From contig OZ251531.1 of assembly GCA_965243185.1 (NCBI GenBank), positions 868,001-932,000 of the forward strand: a stretch of DNA of 64,000 nt. The letters are read 5' to 3'. Source of the DNA: CBDBCU01 sp965243185. Lineage in GTDB: Bacteria; Chloroflexota; Dehalococcoidia; Lucifugimonadales; UBA3495. The notes below the pieces were generated by a model. It had not been told where the DNA came from. It worked only from the letters and a program-made list of their open reading frames with translations, and did no database searches. This document shows positions 49,847 to 58,824 of the stretch, in pieces. Each line of letters begins with the position of its first letter. Position 1 is the first letter of the stretch. A program made the translations under genes and the position numbers.

Positions 49847-50719
49847 ATGACTACCACCCTATCCCCTGCCGACCGCCAAGCTTTCATCCAAGCCCTGCGC
49901 GATGACCCCGTTTTTCGCGAGGAAGCCCGCGCCCTCCTGCTGACCCGGGAAGTGCTGGAACTGCCGGAAAAACTGGCCCAGCTGACCGACCGCGTCGACC
50001 GCTTCATCGCGGCCCAAGAGAGCTTCAACGCCGAGCAGCGGGGGGTTAATGCTGAGCAGCGGGGGTTCAACGCCGAGATGCGGCAGTTCCGCGCCGAGCA
50101 GCTACAGTTCAACGCCGAGCAGCGGCAGTTCAACCAAACGGTCGACGCCCGCTTCGCCAACATCGACCGCTTCATCGAAAACCAAGAGCAGTTTAACGCC
50201 GAGCAGCGGCAGTTTAACGCTGAGCAGCGGCAAATCAACGAGCGGGTCGATGCCCGCTTGGACAATATGGACCGCCGGCTCGGCCAAGCCCTCGGCGACA
50301 ACCTCGAAGCCAAACTTGAGCGCAGCATCGGCCCCGTCCTGGCCCGCACCTTTGGCCTCTACGATGTCCACACCCTGCAAAGCCGTTTCACTATGCCTAA
50401 CCAGGAGTTCAACCGCCGCCTGGCCCAAGCCCAGGCCGAGGGTAAAATCACCGCCGACCAGGCTTTCCAACTGGATCGGGCCGACTACATAGTTTATGGC
50501 CGGCAGACTGCTGACGATGCCGAAGTCTATTTCGTCGCCGAAGTATCCTGGACTTTGGGCCAGAACGACATCACCCGGGCCCGGGAGCGGGCCGACCTGA
50601 TGGCGGCGGCCAGCGGCGGCAACGCCATCGCCGTGGCCATCGCCCAGGAAATCCCCCCGCCGCAGGTCCAACAGGCGGCCGCGGCTCAGGTCATCCTGAT
50701 TCACGACGATGGAAACTAG
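49847..50719 (+). CDS. DUF3782-like coiled-coil protein with restriction-endonuclease-like C-terminus
   Basis: The 290-residue protein begins with ADRQAFIQALRDDPVFREE, then a coiled coil made of heptads FNAEQRQ repeated at least six times (about 63-130). The repeats are also clear at DNA level as 21-bp units. The C-terminal domain (about 155-290) has YIVYGRQ, VYFVAEVSWTLGQND and a helix RARERADLMAA, resembling PD-(D/E)XK proteins of the DUF3782 type, which are frequent in Chloroflexota and cyanobacteria. Role unknown. Repeat number may vary between strains through slippage. Confidence 0.78.
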   Translation: MTTTLSPADRQAFIQALRDDPVFREEARALLLTREVLELPEKLAQLTDRVDRFIAAQESFNAEQRGVNAEQRGFNAEMRQFRAEQLQFNAEQRQFNQTVDARFANIDRFIENQEQFNAEQRQFNAEQRQINERVDARLDNMDRRLGQALGDNLEAKLERSIGPVLARTFGLYDVHTLQSRFTMPNQEFNRRLAQAQAEGKITADQAFQLDRADYIVYGRQTADDAEVYFVAEVSWTLGQNDITRARERADLMAAASGGNAIAVAIAQEIPPPQVQQAAAAQVILIHDDGN

Positions 50720-50885
50720 CCCGTGTTCACCCGAGCAAGGGTTTGCTGAGCTTATCCGCCGCTCCGGTGACACGGAATACCCCCATCTCTCCCCCCTTTC
50801 CTTTGCCCCCAAAGCCGGTTATAATCTTTCCCCGTAGCCCGCCAATCAGCCGCCCCTTGCCGCGGCGGAATAGGGACGCCCGCCT

Positions 50886-52115
50886 ATGCCTACCGGAATT
50901 GACACCGGCGATACCGCCTGGATGCTCACCGCCACCACCTTTGTGCTGTTTATGACCCTGCCCGGCTTGGCGATGTATTACTCCGGGATGGTCACTTCCA
51001 AATCGGTGCTGTCGGTAGCCATCCAGTGCTTTGCCATCGCCGCCATTGCTAGCCTGATTTGGCTTATTGTCGGCTACGGCTTGGCTTACGGCGAAAGCTT
51101 CGGCGGTCTCATTGGCATCCTGCAAAACCCCTTCTTTCAGGAAATCAGCGAAACCCGCGCCCGCGGCACCATCCCGGAAATCCTATTCGCCATTTTCCAG
51201 ATGACCTTTGCCATGACCGCCCCGGCCATCATCGTCGGTTCCTATGTCGAGCGCACCAAATTCTCCACCGTGCTGATTTTCAGCGGCGCCTGGTCCCTAC
51301 TGGTCTATGTTCCCATTTGCCATTGGGTTTGGGGGGATGGCTGGCTCAACCGCCTAGGCGTGATGGATTTTGCCGGCGGCTTTGCCCTCCACGCCGCCGT
51401 GGGCGCGTCGGCATTGGTCGCCGCCCTCGTCGTCGGCCAACGCTTGGGCTTTCCCAACCGTCTGTCGCCGCCGCACAATCCGGGAATGACCGCCGCCGGC
51501 GCCGGGATGATGTGGGTCGGCTGGTTCGGCTTTAACGGCGGCAGCGGCTTCAGCACCGAAGCCCACGCCAGCATAGCTATCGCCCTGACCCACGCCTCGG
51601 CCTGCGCCGCCGCCCTCACCTGGATTGCCCTCGAGCGGCTGATTTACCGCCGCACTTCCCTGATTGGAATGGTCACCGGCGTAATGGCGGGCTTGGCGGC
51701 CATTACGCCCCTATCCGGGTTCACCAGTCCGGTCGGCGCCTTGCTCTTGGGCGTATCCAGCAGTACCGTCTGTTTCTTTGCCATCGATGTAGTCAAAAAC
51801 CGCTTTGGCATCGACGATTCCCTGAATGTCTTTGCGGTCCACGGCCTCGGCGGCATCATCGGCTTGCTGCTGCTGCCGATACTGGCATTGGAAATTCTCT
51901 GGGGCACCGGCTATAATGTCCCCGACCGCTCCATCCTGACCCAATTCGGGGTGCAGGCGTTGGGAGTAGCCGTGTCGCTGGTCTGGGCGGCGCTGATCTC
52001 CTTCCTGATCCTGCAATTCCTGAACAAGTTCTGTGGCGGTGTCCGGGTTGACCCGGAGGACGAAATCGTCGGCTTGGATTTGGCAATTCACGGCGAGCGC
52101 GGCTACGACCTCTAA
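50886..52115 (+). CDS. amtB: Ammonium transporter
   Basis: The 409-residue Amt protein has about 11 membrane helices and conducts ammonium or ammonia. Signatures: DTAWMLTATTFVLFMTLPGLAMYYSGM, the periplasmic-gate region, and DFAGGFALHAAVGASA with the first pore His. The signature GAGMMWVGWFGFNGGS and the second pore His in DSLNVFAVHGLGG complete the channel. The C-terminus GLDLAIHGERGYD is typical for GlnK-regulated members. No glnK gene is next to it. A TATAAT box lies 67 bases upstream of the ATG. Confidence 0.95.
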   Translation: MPTGIDTGDTAWMLTATTFVLFMTLPGLAMYYSGMVTSKSVLSVAIQCFAIAAIASLIWLIVGYGLAYGESFGGLIGILQNPFFQEISETRARGTIPEILFAIFQMTFAMTAPAIIVGSYVERTKFSTVLIFSGAWSLLVYVPICHWVWGDGWLNRLGVMDFAGGFALHAAVGASALVAALVVGQRLGFPNRLSPPHNPGMTAAGAGMMWVGWFGFNGGSGFSTEAHASIAIALTHASACAAALTWIALERLIYRRTSLIGMVTGVMAGLAAITPLSGFTSPVGALLLGVSSSTVCFFAIDVVKNRFGIDDSLNVFAVHGLGGIIGLLLLPILALEILWGTGYNVPDRSILTQFGVQALGVAVSLVWAALISFLILQFLNKFCGGVRVDPEDEIVGLDLAIHGERGYDL

Positions 52116-52165
52116 CCCCTTCCCGCCGCCCGCCGGTATCCCCACATTCGCGGGAATGAAGGTTG

Positions 52166-53479
52166 CTATTTCCCCTCCACATACTCCACAAACTCCCGGT
52201 AACTGCCAAACTGCGCCGCCCTTTCCAGAAAATCCTTCAGGGTCGGACTGCGCCGCCGCAATTCCCATACTTGCCCCCCGATGGGGCTGACCGAACCCGG
52301 CCCGGTGGCATAACTGCCGTAAAAGGCAAAATAGGCTTGGTTCAGCTTGCGGATATAGTAGTTATTGGCGACAAAGTATTGCCGCCGCCGCTCCATATAC
52401 GCCTCGGCCGCCGCAATCTCCCCGGCCGCCAGCAGCTCCTCCGTGCGGATACGGGTCTGCCGCATCTCGGCGGTAAAGTCAAAGCCGCCGGCCGGTACGA
52501 CCGGCAAAGGCGGCGGCTGGTCTGATGATGCGGCGGCAGTAATCGGGTTCGGCAGCCGCGGCTGACCGGTCATCGCCGCCCACGCCAAATCGCCCAACTC
52601 CGCGCCCGCTACGGACGCCACCGTCTCATTCAGCGTCAGCATTTCCGGGCTGGCTTGAAAGTTGCGGCCCAGGGGTCGGAAAAACAGCCATTGATGCAGC
52701 CATTCGTGCGCCGTAATTTCCAAGGCGTAGCGCAGTCCCACCGTGTCCAGCACGATGCTGGGATAGACCGACAACCCGCCGGTGTCCTCGACCAGCGCTG
52801 ACAGGTTAGCCGCCCGTAGCAATTCCTCCTCAATATCCCCTTTGACCGTGGCGCTGAGCCCGGGCCGCAGCAGTACCGATTGCTGCCGCGCGATGCGCTC
52901 CCGCGGGGAAACCACCAGTACGCTCGGCGGCCCGCCAAACACCGCATCCACCGGGGGAAAGACGCCGCCCCAGGGCGCGGTAATGCCCTGCGCCGCCAAA
53001 ATCCGTGACAGTTCGGCCTCGACAGTGGCTTCCGCGGCCGGCCGCAATTCCTCCCGCCGCCGCTCCCGCCGGGACAGCGCGGTCAGTTCCTGTACCGTCG
53101 GCGGCCGGTAGGCGACGGTGTTTTGCCGCTGCCGCCGCGCCCAACGCCGCTGTTCCTGGCCCAAGGCAAAGAATTCTTGAGCTTGCGCCAGCCGTTCCGG
53201 CCGCGGCAATTCCTCCCGGCCCGGCCACAAAGCCGCCAGCCGCCGCAGGGCATTATCCGGCAGGTGGTTCAATTCCCAGGCGACAATGCTGTAGCGATAA
53301 GGGGCGGCCGCCAAATCCACCGCCGAAGGCCGATAATCGCCGCCGCCGACCGTCAGCAGCAGCCCGCTCAACAGCAACAGCAGCAAGCCCCGCCGCAGCC
53401 GCCGCCAAAGCTGCCGGGCCAAATCCCGGCTCCCGGCCGGCGCCGCCGTTTCAGAGCTATAGCCAGGAAAGCAATCCAC
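52166..53479 (-). CDS. Membrane-anchored protein with HExxH metallopeptidase-like motif
   Basis: The frame is open further upstream, but that part overlaps the RuvC-like gene. GTG 53479 is my choice, giving 437 residues. One membrane helix near the N-terminus (GLLLLLLSGLLLTVGG) leads into a soluble domain. HEWLHQWLFFRP around residue 265 provides HExxH, and LNETVASVAGAELG is about 20 residues later, a Glu spacing seen in gluzincins. The C-terminus has VANNYYIRKLNQAYFAFYG. Probably a zinc peptidase on the membrane surface. It is the last gene of a three-gene unit. Confidence 0.6.
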   Translation of the reverse strand: MDCFPGYSSETAAPAGSRDLARQLWRRLRRGLLLLLLSGLLLTVGGGDYRPSAVDLAAAPYRYSIVAWELNHLPDNALRRLAALWPGREELPRPERLAQAQEFFALGQEQRRWARRQRQNTVAYRPPTVQELTALSRRERRREELRPAAEATVEAELSRILAAQGITAPWGGVFPPVDAVFGGPPSVLVVSPRERIARQQSVLLRPGLSATVKGDIEEELLRAANLSALVEDTGGLSVYPSIVLDTVGLRYALEITAHEWLHQWLFFRPLGRNFQASPEMLTLNETVASVAGAELGDLAWAAMTGQPRLPNPITAAASSDQPPPLPVVPAGGFDFTAEMRQTRIRTEELLAAGEIAAAEAYMERRRQYFVANNYYIRKLNQAYFAFYGSYATGPGSVSPIGGQVWELRRRSPTLKDFLERAAQFGSYREFVEYVEGK

Positions 53480-53499
53480 CCCCAAATGATACCACGCCG

Positions 53500-54012
53500 C
53501 TACCGCCCGTTGCCCCAGCGGTCCAAATGGCAGCAGCCCACCGCCAAAGCCGCCCATTCCTGCGTACTTTTCGGGCAGCCAATCAGTTCCAGCCGCACCA
53601 TCACCGCATAAGCCAGCTGCTCCGGCGGGACGCGGGAATGCCCCAGCAGCGCTGCCCGGACAACGGCAGCCGGATAAGTATAAAGCGGCAGCCGGTAGCC
53701 TGCCGACCACTGCGCCAACGCCGTATCCAGCAATTCCAACGCCGGCTCCGGCCAGCGCACGCCCGCCGGCTGCCCGTAGGCAATGGCCGCCGGCTCACAC
53801 CACGCCGCCAATTTATCCAACGCCGCCGCCAGATGCCGCACCCGGTCCACGGCATCCAGCCGCCGCTGCCGCGGCAGTCGGATGTTTCCCGTCGGGCCGG
53901 CATGGTTTCCCCGAAACACCGCCCAGCCGGTTTCCCGCACCCCGGCATTCAACGCCAGCAGCGCCGGCCCACCCGCCAAATCCGGCCTCGGCGTATAATG
54001 GCCGCCGGTCAT
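53500..54012 (-). CDS. RuvC-like RNase H-fold protein with degenerate active site
   Basis: The 170-residue protein resembles Holliday junction resolvase RuvC in length and layout. The first strand ALLALNAGVRETGWAVF corresponds to RuvC LGIDPGLRxTGWGV, with Asn for the catalytic Asp. The second acidic position region AIAYGQPAG lacks Glu. The C-terminal STQEWAALAVGCCHL matches ShHxADALAxA with the acidic residues changed. It probably binds a branched nucleic acid without cutting it, or has another use. It overlaps the zinc-ribbon gene upstream by 4 bases. Another genuine ruvC must exist elsewhere. Confidence 0.6.
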   Translation of the reverse strand: MTGGHYTPRPDLAGGPALLALNAGVRETGWAVFRGNHAGPTGNIRLPRQRRLDAVDRVRHLAAALDKLAAWCEPAAIAYGQPAGVRWPEPALELLDTALAQWSAGYRLPLYTYPAAVVRAALLGHSRVPPEQLAYAVMVRLELIGCPKSTQEWAALAVGCCHLDRWGNGR

Positions 54013-54290
54013 CCGATTACCGCCGGGCCCGCCGGATACCCCGTCCTGGATAGAACCGCCGCCGCCTTTTCCGCCGCCCGGTTCAGGCCATCCCCGGGCC
54101 CGTCCGTCCCCGTCAAGACAACGGGAAAGGGCGGACTAGCGGCCGCTGCCGGCGGTTCAGCGGCCGGTTCGCCCCGCCGGTACAAGCCCACATAGTAGCA
54201 ACTCCCGCATTGCAGGCAAATCCAGTCCCCGCAATCCCGGGCCAGGTCGCCGCCGCATTTCCGGCAGCCCTTCAACAGATAACCGTTCAT
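54009..54290 (-). CDS. Small zinc-ribbon protein
   Basis: The 93-residue protein starts at ATG 54290 after GGAGGCAAGG. It has two Cys pairs in CRKCGGDLARDCGDWICLQC, an archetypal zinc ribbon, and then YYVGLYRRGE. The C-terminal half is Pro/Ala-rich and disordered. The stop overlaps the RuvC-like start by 4 bases. Function unknown; the zinc ribbon and the neighbouring RuvC-like fold suggest nucleic acid binding. Confidence 0.68.
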   Translation of the reverse strand: MNGYLLKGCRKCGGDLARDCGDWICLQCGSCYYVGLYRRGEPAAEPPAAAASPPFPVVLTGTDGPGDGLNRAAEKAAAVLSRTGYPAGPAVIG

Positions 54291-54478
54291 CCTTGCCTCC
54301 GCTGTTTGTCCGCTGCCTTGACCAAGCAATAAAGAATTATTGTTCTATATAATTAAGCAGTTGTCAAGACCCCGCGGCCGGCAATTTCCCGTCAATTCCA
54401 TCCCCCAAAAATTCCCCCTTGCCCCGCAATTTCCGGTATAATCAACCCCAATCCATACCATTAGAGGTAGCCCCGCCA

Positions 54479-56251
54479 ATGCTGAAAATTCTCGCCCTCG
54501 CCCTCATCTCCCTCCTCGGAGGTCTGACCTTGACCGCCTGCCAGTCCCTCAACCTGGCCGATCCGCCAGCCGCGTCCCCGGCCTTGACCGACTATGTCGA
54601 CCGCGGCCCCTACGCCGTTGGCGTCCGCGCCCTCTACTTCCACGACCCCGACCGTCCCTTTGACCCCTGGAACGCCAAACACGCCTCCTCCGACTACCAA
54701 ATCCTCCTCGAAACCATCAACGCCGCCGGCGAAAACCAGATTGTTTCCACCCTGGCCTGGTATCCCGTCGACCCCGCCGACACTACCCGCCCCGCTACCT
54801 ATGACGACATCGCCTCCAGCAGCCGCGGCGCCGCCCTCAACCGCGCCTACCAGTCCAACCTCTCCTTTTACCTCAGCAACCTTACCGACGGCGGCGGCGG
54901 CCCCGACCTCTTTGCCGACCCGGCGACCGCCGGACTGGCGGCGGACGCCCTCAAGCAGCAACTGGTCAACGCCCGCTACCAAGCCCCCATCGCCGAAGGC
55001 CAATTCCCCATCCTGATTGCCGCCCACGGCCTCGGCGGCAGCGCCCAAATGTGGATTAACTTCGCCGAATACTTCGCCAGCCACGGCTATGTCGTTATCG
55101 CCCCCAGCTTTATCTCCGACAGCGGCCTCCCCAACGTCCTCGACAGCCCCGACTCCCAATTCGCCCTCCACCGCGGCCCGGTCTGGGTCGGCAACGCCTA
55201 TCAAACCTTCCTCGGCGAATTCAAAGTCATCAGCGGCTTCTATAAATACTTCTTCGACTACCAAGGCCCCATCGGCTTCGACGGCGCCCCCGGCGCCGGC
55301 CAACTCACCGCCCTCCCCGATGGCGGCCAAAAAGTCGGCGCAATGATGGCTGAATTCTTTACCCAGCGTGTCGGCGATGTCAGTACCATCATCGACGGCC
55401 TCTACAGCCTGAATCAGGATGCCGCTACCTGCGCCGCCGAATACGCCGCCCGCGGCCAGGCTAATCACGGCCCCCAAGTCTGCGGCTCCTTTACCGACTC
55501 CCTGAAATTGGACAGCATCGGCATCGCCGGCCACTCCCTCGGCTCCATGACCGCCCAATTCACCGTCGCCCGCGACCCCCGCGTTACCGCCGCTGTCGGC
55601 TACAACAACGGCCCGCCCCGCTATTGGGAACCGCCCGGCATTTTCGGCATCGGCCAAGCCGCGGATGGGCAGCCCGCCGGCAACCCCAAGCCGGTAATGC
55701 AAATCCACGGCTCCGAGGACGCCTTTGTCCAGGGCGTCTTCCGCGGCCTGATGTGGAATCAACTTACCGCCGCCGGCGGCAACCCCGAGGACATCTGGCT
55801 ACTGGAACCGGAGCGCGTCCTCCCCACCGACGAAAATCCCCAGCCCATCGCCCGCAACGCCTACACCCGCGCCACCGGCGACAAGGTCATCATCTCCGTC
55901 AAGGATGTCAACCACGGCTCCCTCGTCGACGACCACCTCGCCCTTTTCCCCCGCAGCGCCCCCTTGACCGTCAACGGCCGGCAATACTGGAACCAACCCC
56001 GGCAAGCCCCCCGCAAAGCCGTCGGGCAAGATGTCCTCAATCCCGCCTTCCAGGGCCAGCCCTACACCCCCCTGAACTGGGCCACCGTCGGCGATACCCC
56101 CCTCTACCTCCCCATATTCATCCGCAACTATTACACCAAAAACTGGTTCGACTTCTACCTCAAAGGCGACCAAACCGCCCTCCGCTTCACCGAAAACCCC
56201 CTCCCCGACCTGGGCATTATCGACCTCCGCCATAACCGCCCCGGCCGCTAG
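54479..56251 (+). CDS. Lipoprotein alpha/beta hydrolase (platelet-activating factor acetylhydrolase-like)
   Basis: The protein has 590 residues from ATG 54479 with a lipoprotein signal (LGGLTLTAC). The hydrolase domain has YAVGVRALYFHD and IAAHGLGGSAQMW. The nucleophile elbow GHSLGSMTA and a catalytic Asp near IHGSEDAF follow, with a His in VNHGSLVD. The layout fits PAF-acetylhydrolase or dienelactone hydrolase-like exported enzymes, about 200 residues longer than usual because of insertions. It is lipid-anchored outside the membrane. Codon third positions are strongly C-rich. A palindrome at 56266 follows the stop. Confidence 0.82.
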   Translation: MLKILALALISLLGGLTLTACQSLNLADPPAASPALTDYVDRGPYAVGVRALYFHDPDRPFDPWNAKHASSDYQILLETINAAGENQIVSTLAWYPVDPADTTRPATYDDIASSSRGAALNRAYQSNLSFYLSNLTDGGGGPDLFADPATAGLAADALKQQLVNARYQAPIAEGQFPILIAAHGLGGSAQMWINFAEYFASHGYVVIAPSFISDSGLPNVLDSPDSQFALHRGPVWVGNAYQTFLGEFKVISGFYKYFFDYQGPIGFDGAPGAGQLTALPDGGQKVGAMMAEFFTQRVGDVSTIIDGLYSLNQDAATCAAEYAARGQANHGPQVCGSFTDSLKLDSIGIAGHSLGSMTAQFTVARDPRVTAAVGYNNGPPRYWEPPGIFGIGQAADGQPAGNPKPVMQIHGSEDAFVQGVFRGLMWNQLTAAGGNPEDIWLLEPERVLPTDENPQPIARNAYTRATGDKVIISVKDVNHGSLVDDHLALFPRSAPLTVNGRQYWNQPRQAPRKAVGQDVLNPAFQGQPYTPLNWATVGDTPLYLPIFIRNYYTKNWFDFYLKGDQTALRFTENPLPDLGIIDLRHNRPGR

Positions 56252-56265
56252 CGCAACAAAAACTC

Positions 56266-56306
56266 CCATCGCTTTCCGGGGCATCCGGATGCCCGGAAAG
56301 CGATGG
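56266..56306. terminator. Long palindromic hairpin after the hydrolase gene
   Basis: CCATCGCTTTCCGGG and its complement form a nearly perfect hairpin of about 20 bp centred on GCATCCGGATGC. It is bordered by AAAAACT upstream. Confidence 0.6.
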
Positions 56307-56320
56307 AGGGTTAAATGCTA

Positions 56321-56385
56321 GGGCGTGTTCCCACTAATTATTGACGCCCCGGATAACCGACCCTATAGCTATGTCATTATTCCCC
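56321..56385. repeat. Fragment of a MITE end and dispersed repeat shared with 24290-24350
   Basis: AGGGCGTGTTCCCACTAATT (56321-56340) resembles the ends of the 145-bp MITE. The next 45 bases match the reverse complement of 24305-24350 (TATCCGGGGCGTC...). Confidence 0.6.
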
Positions 56386-56514
56386 AGAGCGTCCTTCCCC
56401 CGAAAGTGGGAATCCAGAACCCCTGCCCTTAAAAACTCCCCAAACTCCCACCCCCTTCCCCACCGCCACTCCCTCACCGTTACCCGTGTCATTCCCCCCG
56501 CTCTATATACCCAT

Positions 56515-56604
56515 GTCATTCCGAGGCGACAGCCGAGGAATCTAAAACGCCCGCCCTTGACTCCTCTCGAGATTTTTAGATTCCTCCCATTGGTCGGAAT
56601 AACA
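56515..56604. repeat. GTCATTCCGA inverted-repeat element, third copy
   Basis: GTCATTCCGAGGCGACAGCC through GAGGAATCTAAAA to TTTTTAGATTCCTCC and TCGGAATAAC, same family as 24203-24289. Confidence 0.75.
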
Positions 56605-56753
56605 TAGGGGGTTGCGGACGGAATGACCTGGCGGCCGGATAACCAACCCGGCCGCCGTATTTTTTTCGCCCCTCTCCCGGGCCCAAAAATTTTTTAACTC
56701 CCCAACCCTCCAGCAGCCAACCCCGCACCTCCCAATTTCCCAAAATCGCCAGA

Positions 56754-56794
56754 AAAGGCCGCCCAACCTGTCAAGGGGTTGGGCGGCCTTTCCT
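56754..56794. repeat. Palindrome upstream of secreted gene 2, loop inverted relative to copy 1
   Basis: Arms AAAGGCCGCCCAACC and its complement enclose TGTCAAGG. In gene direction copy 1 has the loop reversed (CCTTGACA). A TATTCT box follows at 56794-56799, but here TTGACA points away from the gene. Confidence 0.85.
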
Positions 56795-56853
56795 ATTCTT
56801 ATTACCGGCTTATCCCCGGTATTAAAAACACCCGCCGCCGCGGAGGTATTCCA

Positions 56854-57882
56854 ATGAACCGCTACCGATTCCCTATTGCCATCCTAATCCTGTCCGTCCT
56901 GACCTTCGGACTGTTCCTTACCGCCAGTCCTACCCCTGACGCCCAAGCCGCCCCCCGTTCCATCCCCTGGGACTGCTCCGATTGGCAGGAGACCCCGGCC
57001 GTGGCCGATGCCGAGGATGCCCGCGTCTCGATGATCCTCGAATCCCTCGCCGCCAACCGGGGGAAGGCCATCTACTGCGCCATCGACCAGTCCGATACCT
57101 GGACCAAGTCCGAAACCTGGCTTGCCGGCCGGGACCGCAACGAGCGGGATGATACGGTCTATTTTGGGCAGCAAGGCAACTTCCGCGGTTTTCTGGCGGC
57201 CCAAGAGGGTTATCTAACCGACGGGGAATCCGGCGTTACCGGCGTCAGCCGCGACCTCATTTTTGAGTTTCCCCGGGAGGAACGCCGCGGCAAGAAAACC
57301 ATACGCATCCGGGTCCGCAGCGACTCCGCCGATACCGGCACTTGTATCACGCCGCACCCGCAAACCCTCTCGGAGCGCACGCCGTCGCCCCCCGGCACCC
57401 TGATTTGCTCTGACTTGCCCAGTGCCTGGAGCGGCTCCTGGGTCCAATGGCTGGGTGGTTCTGTGCGGCATCGGGCCCGGAACGTGTATGTCGGCCGGCC
57501 TCCCGGTGACAACGGCTGGAGTTTCGACTGGCGAACCCGCGTCCGGACCAGAAGTACTCAGTCTCCGGCGGTCGCTGGCGGCAGCAGCCTTAGCGAGGCT
57601 GAGTGGATCGCCAAGGCGGAAGCCGCGGCCATTTCCGCTTGCCGGGCTAAGGGCGGGAAGTATGTCGAGGGCAGCGCCGATTTCGGCCCCGGCCACAACC
57701 GCGAAAGCGGCGAAGGCAGCCAAAACCAAGTCGATTATATGGGGCCCAACCATGGCTGGTTTTACGACTACCGACGACAGAGCGAATCGGGGTTAGGGAA
57801 CAATGCCAACGCTTACCAGGCGAAAGCCCGGGAAAGCCGCACCTGGAGCGGTGTCTGCACCAAACGCGTCCGCCGCCGCTAA
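56854..57882 (+). CDS. Secreted protein with constant N-terminal module, C-terminal variant 2
   Basis: The protein has 342 residues from ATG 56854 (GCGGAGG upstream). It has a Sec signal peptide ending DAQA|APRS. Residues 35-147 are nearly identical to the protein at 24426-25292. Then the C-terminal region is unrelated: a Cys-containing linker (DTGCITP-like, LICSDLP), a WSFDWRTRVRTRS element, an AISACRAKGGKYVEG domain with GSADFGPGHN, HGWFYDY and a tail RESRTWSGVCTKRVRRR. Two headless copies of this C-terminal domain lie at 26767-27111 and 49149-49589. Function unknown; an exported, disulfide-bonded protein is likely. Confidence 0.75.
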   Translation: MNRYRFPIAILILSVLTFGLFLTASPTPDAQAAPRSIPWDCSDWQETPAVADAEDARVSMILESLAANRGKAIYCAIDQSDTWTKSETWLAGRDRNERDDTVYFGQQGNFRGFLAAQEGYLTDGESGVTGVSRDLIFEFPREERRGKKTIRIRVRSDSADTGTCITPHPQTLSERTPSPPGTLICSDLPSAWSGSWVQWLGGSVRHRARNVYVGRPPGDNGWSFDWRTRVRTRSTQSPAVAGGSSLSEAEWIAKAEAAAISACRAKGGKYVEGSADFGPGHNRESGEGSQNQVDYMGPNHGWFYDYRRQSESGLGNNANAYQAKARESRTWSGVCTKRVRRR

Positions 57883-57917
57883 CCGTCCGTCTGGCCGCCT
57901 AACCGCAAACCCGATCC

Positions 57918-57950
57918 GGGGCGGGTGGAATGCCCGCCCCCTTTGCTTTT
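57918..57950 (+). terminator. Rho-independent terminator
   Basis: Stem GGGGCGGG/CCCGCCCC, loop TGGAATG, tail CTTTGCTTTTT. Confidence 0.8.
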
Positions 57951-58025
57951 TGCTGACGCAACCCCGATTGACAATTCCCGCTGCTGCCGGCTAAACTGGA
58001 CTTAGCCCAAAGGCCGGAGGTTGCT

Positions 58026-58631
58026 TTGACGCCAAGTCCTGACCAGGATCCCGACCGCCAGTTCCGCCAGCTTTTTACCGGTTGGCTGCTGGGGCCCAAA
58101 CGCTTTATTATCGTCGTTGTCGGGTTTTTCCTGATACTGATTGCCGAAACCGGGTGGACTTGGCAGGAGTTGGCGGCTGAAGCCCAATGCGGCGCTTTGA
58201 CCCAAGACCCGCTGTGCTGGGCGCCGTTGTTCCCCCGGGCCGTGGTCCAGGGCTTCATAAGCGCCAGCTTCTGCCTGGTTAGTCTCTGGTTCATCAACTA
58301 CGCCATTCCGGAGGTATGGAAAATGATTGCCGAAATGTTCAAGCAGCAACGTTACGAGCTGGGACACCGCCGGGGGCTCGAGCAGGGCCGCGAGCAGGGC
58401 CGCGAGCAGGGCCGCGAGCAAGGTCTCGAGCAGGGTATCGAGCAGGGCCGCGAGCAAGGTCTCGAGCAGGGTCTTACCCAGGGTCTCGAGCAGGGGCGGC
58501 AGGAAACGGCTGCCCAGCAGAAAGCTTGGGAGGACTGGAATCGCCGGCGGGAGACGGCCCTAGCTAACGGCGAACCCTTTACTGAGCCGCCGCCTACTCT
58601 CGACGCTACCCCTAACGGACATCACGGCTAG
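58026..58631 (+). CDS. Membrane protein with EQG(R/L) tetrapeptide repeats
   Basis: The 201-residue protein starts at TTG with GGAGG upstream. Two membrane helices (about 24-43 and 73-93) precede a cytoplasmic tail consisting of about ten degenerate EQGR/EQGL repeats (about 118-158), encoded by 12-bp units around 58376-58495. The tail then becomes Gln/Arg-rich and ends in a Pro-rich piece. EQGR repeats occur in Rpn/PD-(D/E)XK transposase-like proteins of Chloroflexota and cyanobacteria. The membrane part is unusual. Repeat count probably varies by slippage. Confidence 0.65.
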   Translation: MTPSPDQDPDRQFRQLFTGWLLGPKRFIIVVVGFFLILIAETGWTWQELAAEAQCGALTQDPLCWAPLFPRAVVQGFISASFCLVSLWFINYAIPEVWKMIAEMFKQQRYELGHRRGLEQGREQGREQGREQGLEQGIEQGREQGLEQGLTQGLEQGRQETAAQQKAWEDWNRRRETALANGEPFTEPPPTLDATPNGHHG

Positions 58632-58644
58632 CTACGCCAAGGCC

Positions 58645-58675
58645 GGCCGCCTTTGCTGGCGGCCGTCTTTACTTT
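58645..58675 (+). terminator. Hairpin terminator
   Basis: GGCCGCC/GGCGGCC stem (58645-58651 and 58658-58664) followed by GTCTTTACTTT. Confidence 0.7.
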
Positions 58676-58699
58676 CCCCAAGTCTGTCGCCCAAGGCAA

Positions 58700-58770
58700 T
58701 CGTCATTCCCGCGAAAGGGGGGATGACGATTGCTTTTCTGGATTCCCCCTTTCGTGGGAAGGACGGTAGG
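58700..58770. repeat. Two facing dRS3-like repeat units
   Basis: GTCATTCCCGCGAAAGGGGG and, 40 bases on, GGATTCCCCCTTTCGTGGGA form an inverted pair between the genes ending at 58631 and 58825. Confidence 0.75.
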
Positions 58771-58824
58771 GTGGGAAGGACGGTGGGAAGGCGGGGATGA
58801 CGGTTTTTTATGGGCGGTGGGCGG

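Noticed and set aside
50030..50240. 21-bp repeated units as a possible CRISPR or iteron
   Set aside because: They encode in-frame heptads FNAEQRQ of a coiled coil and vary only at synonymous or conservative positions.
54461..55762. 433-residue frame opposite the lipoprotein hydrolase
   Set aside because: Low-complexity Gly/Val shadow; the plus-strand gene has a lipobox and a GHSLG active site.
58376..58495. Short tandem repeats resembling a CRISPR array or satellite
   Set aside because: The 12-bp units keep frame and encode EQGR/EQGL repeats; there are no spacers of constant length.
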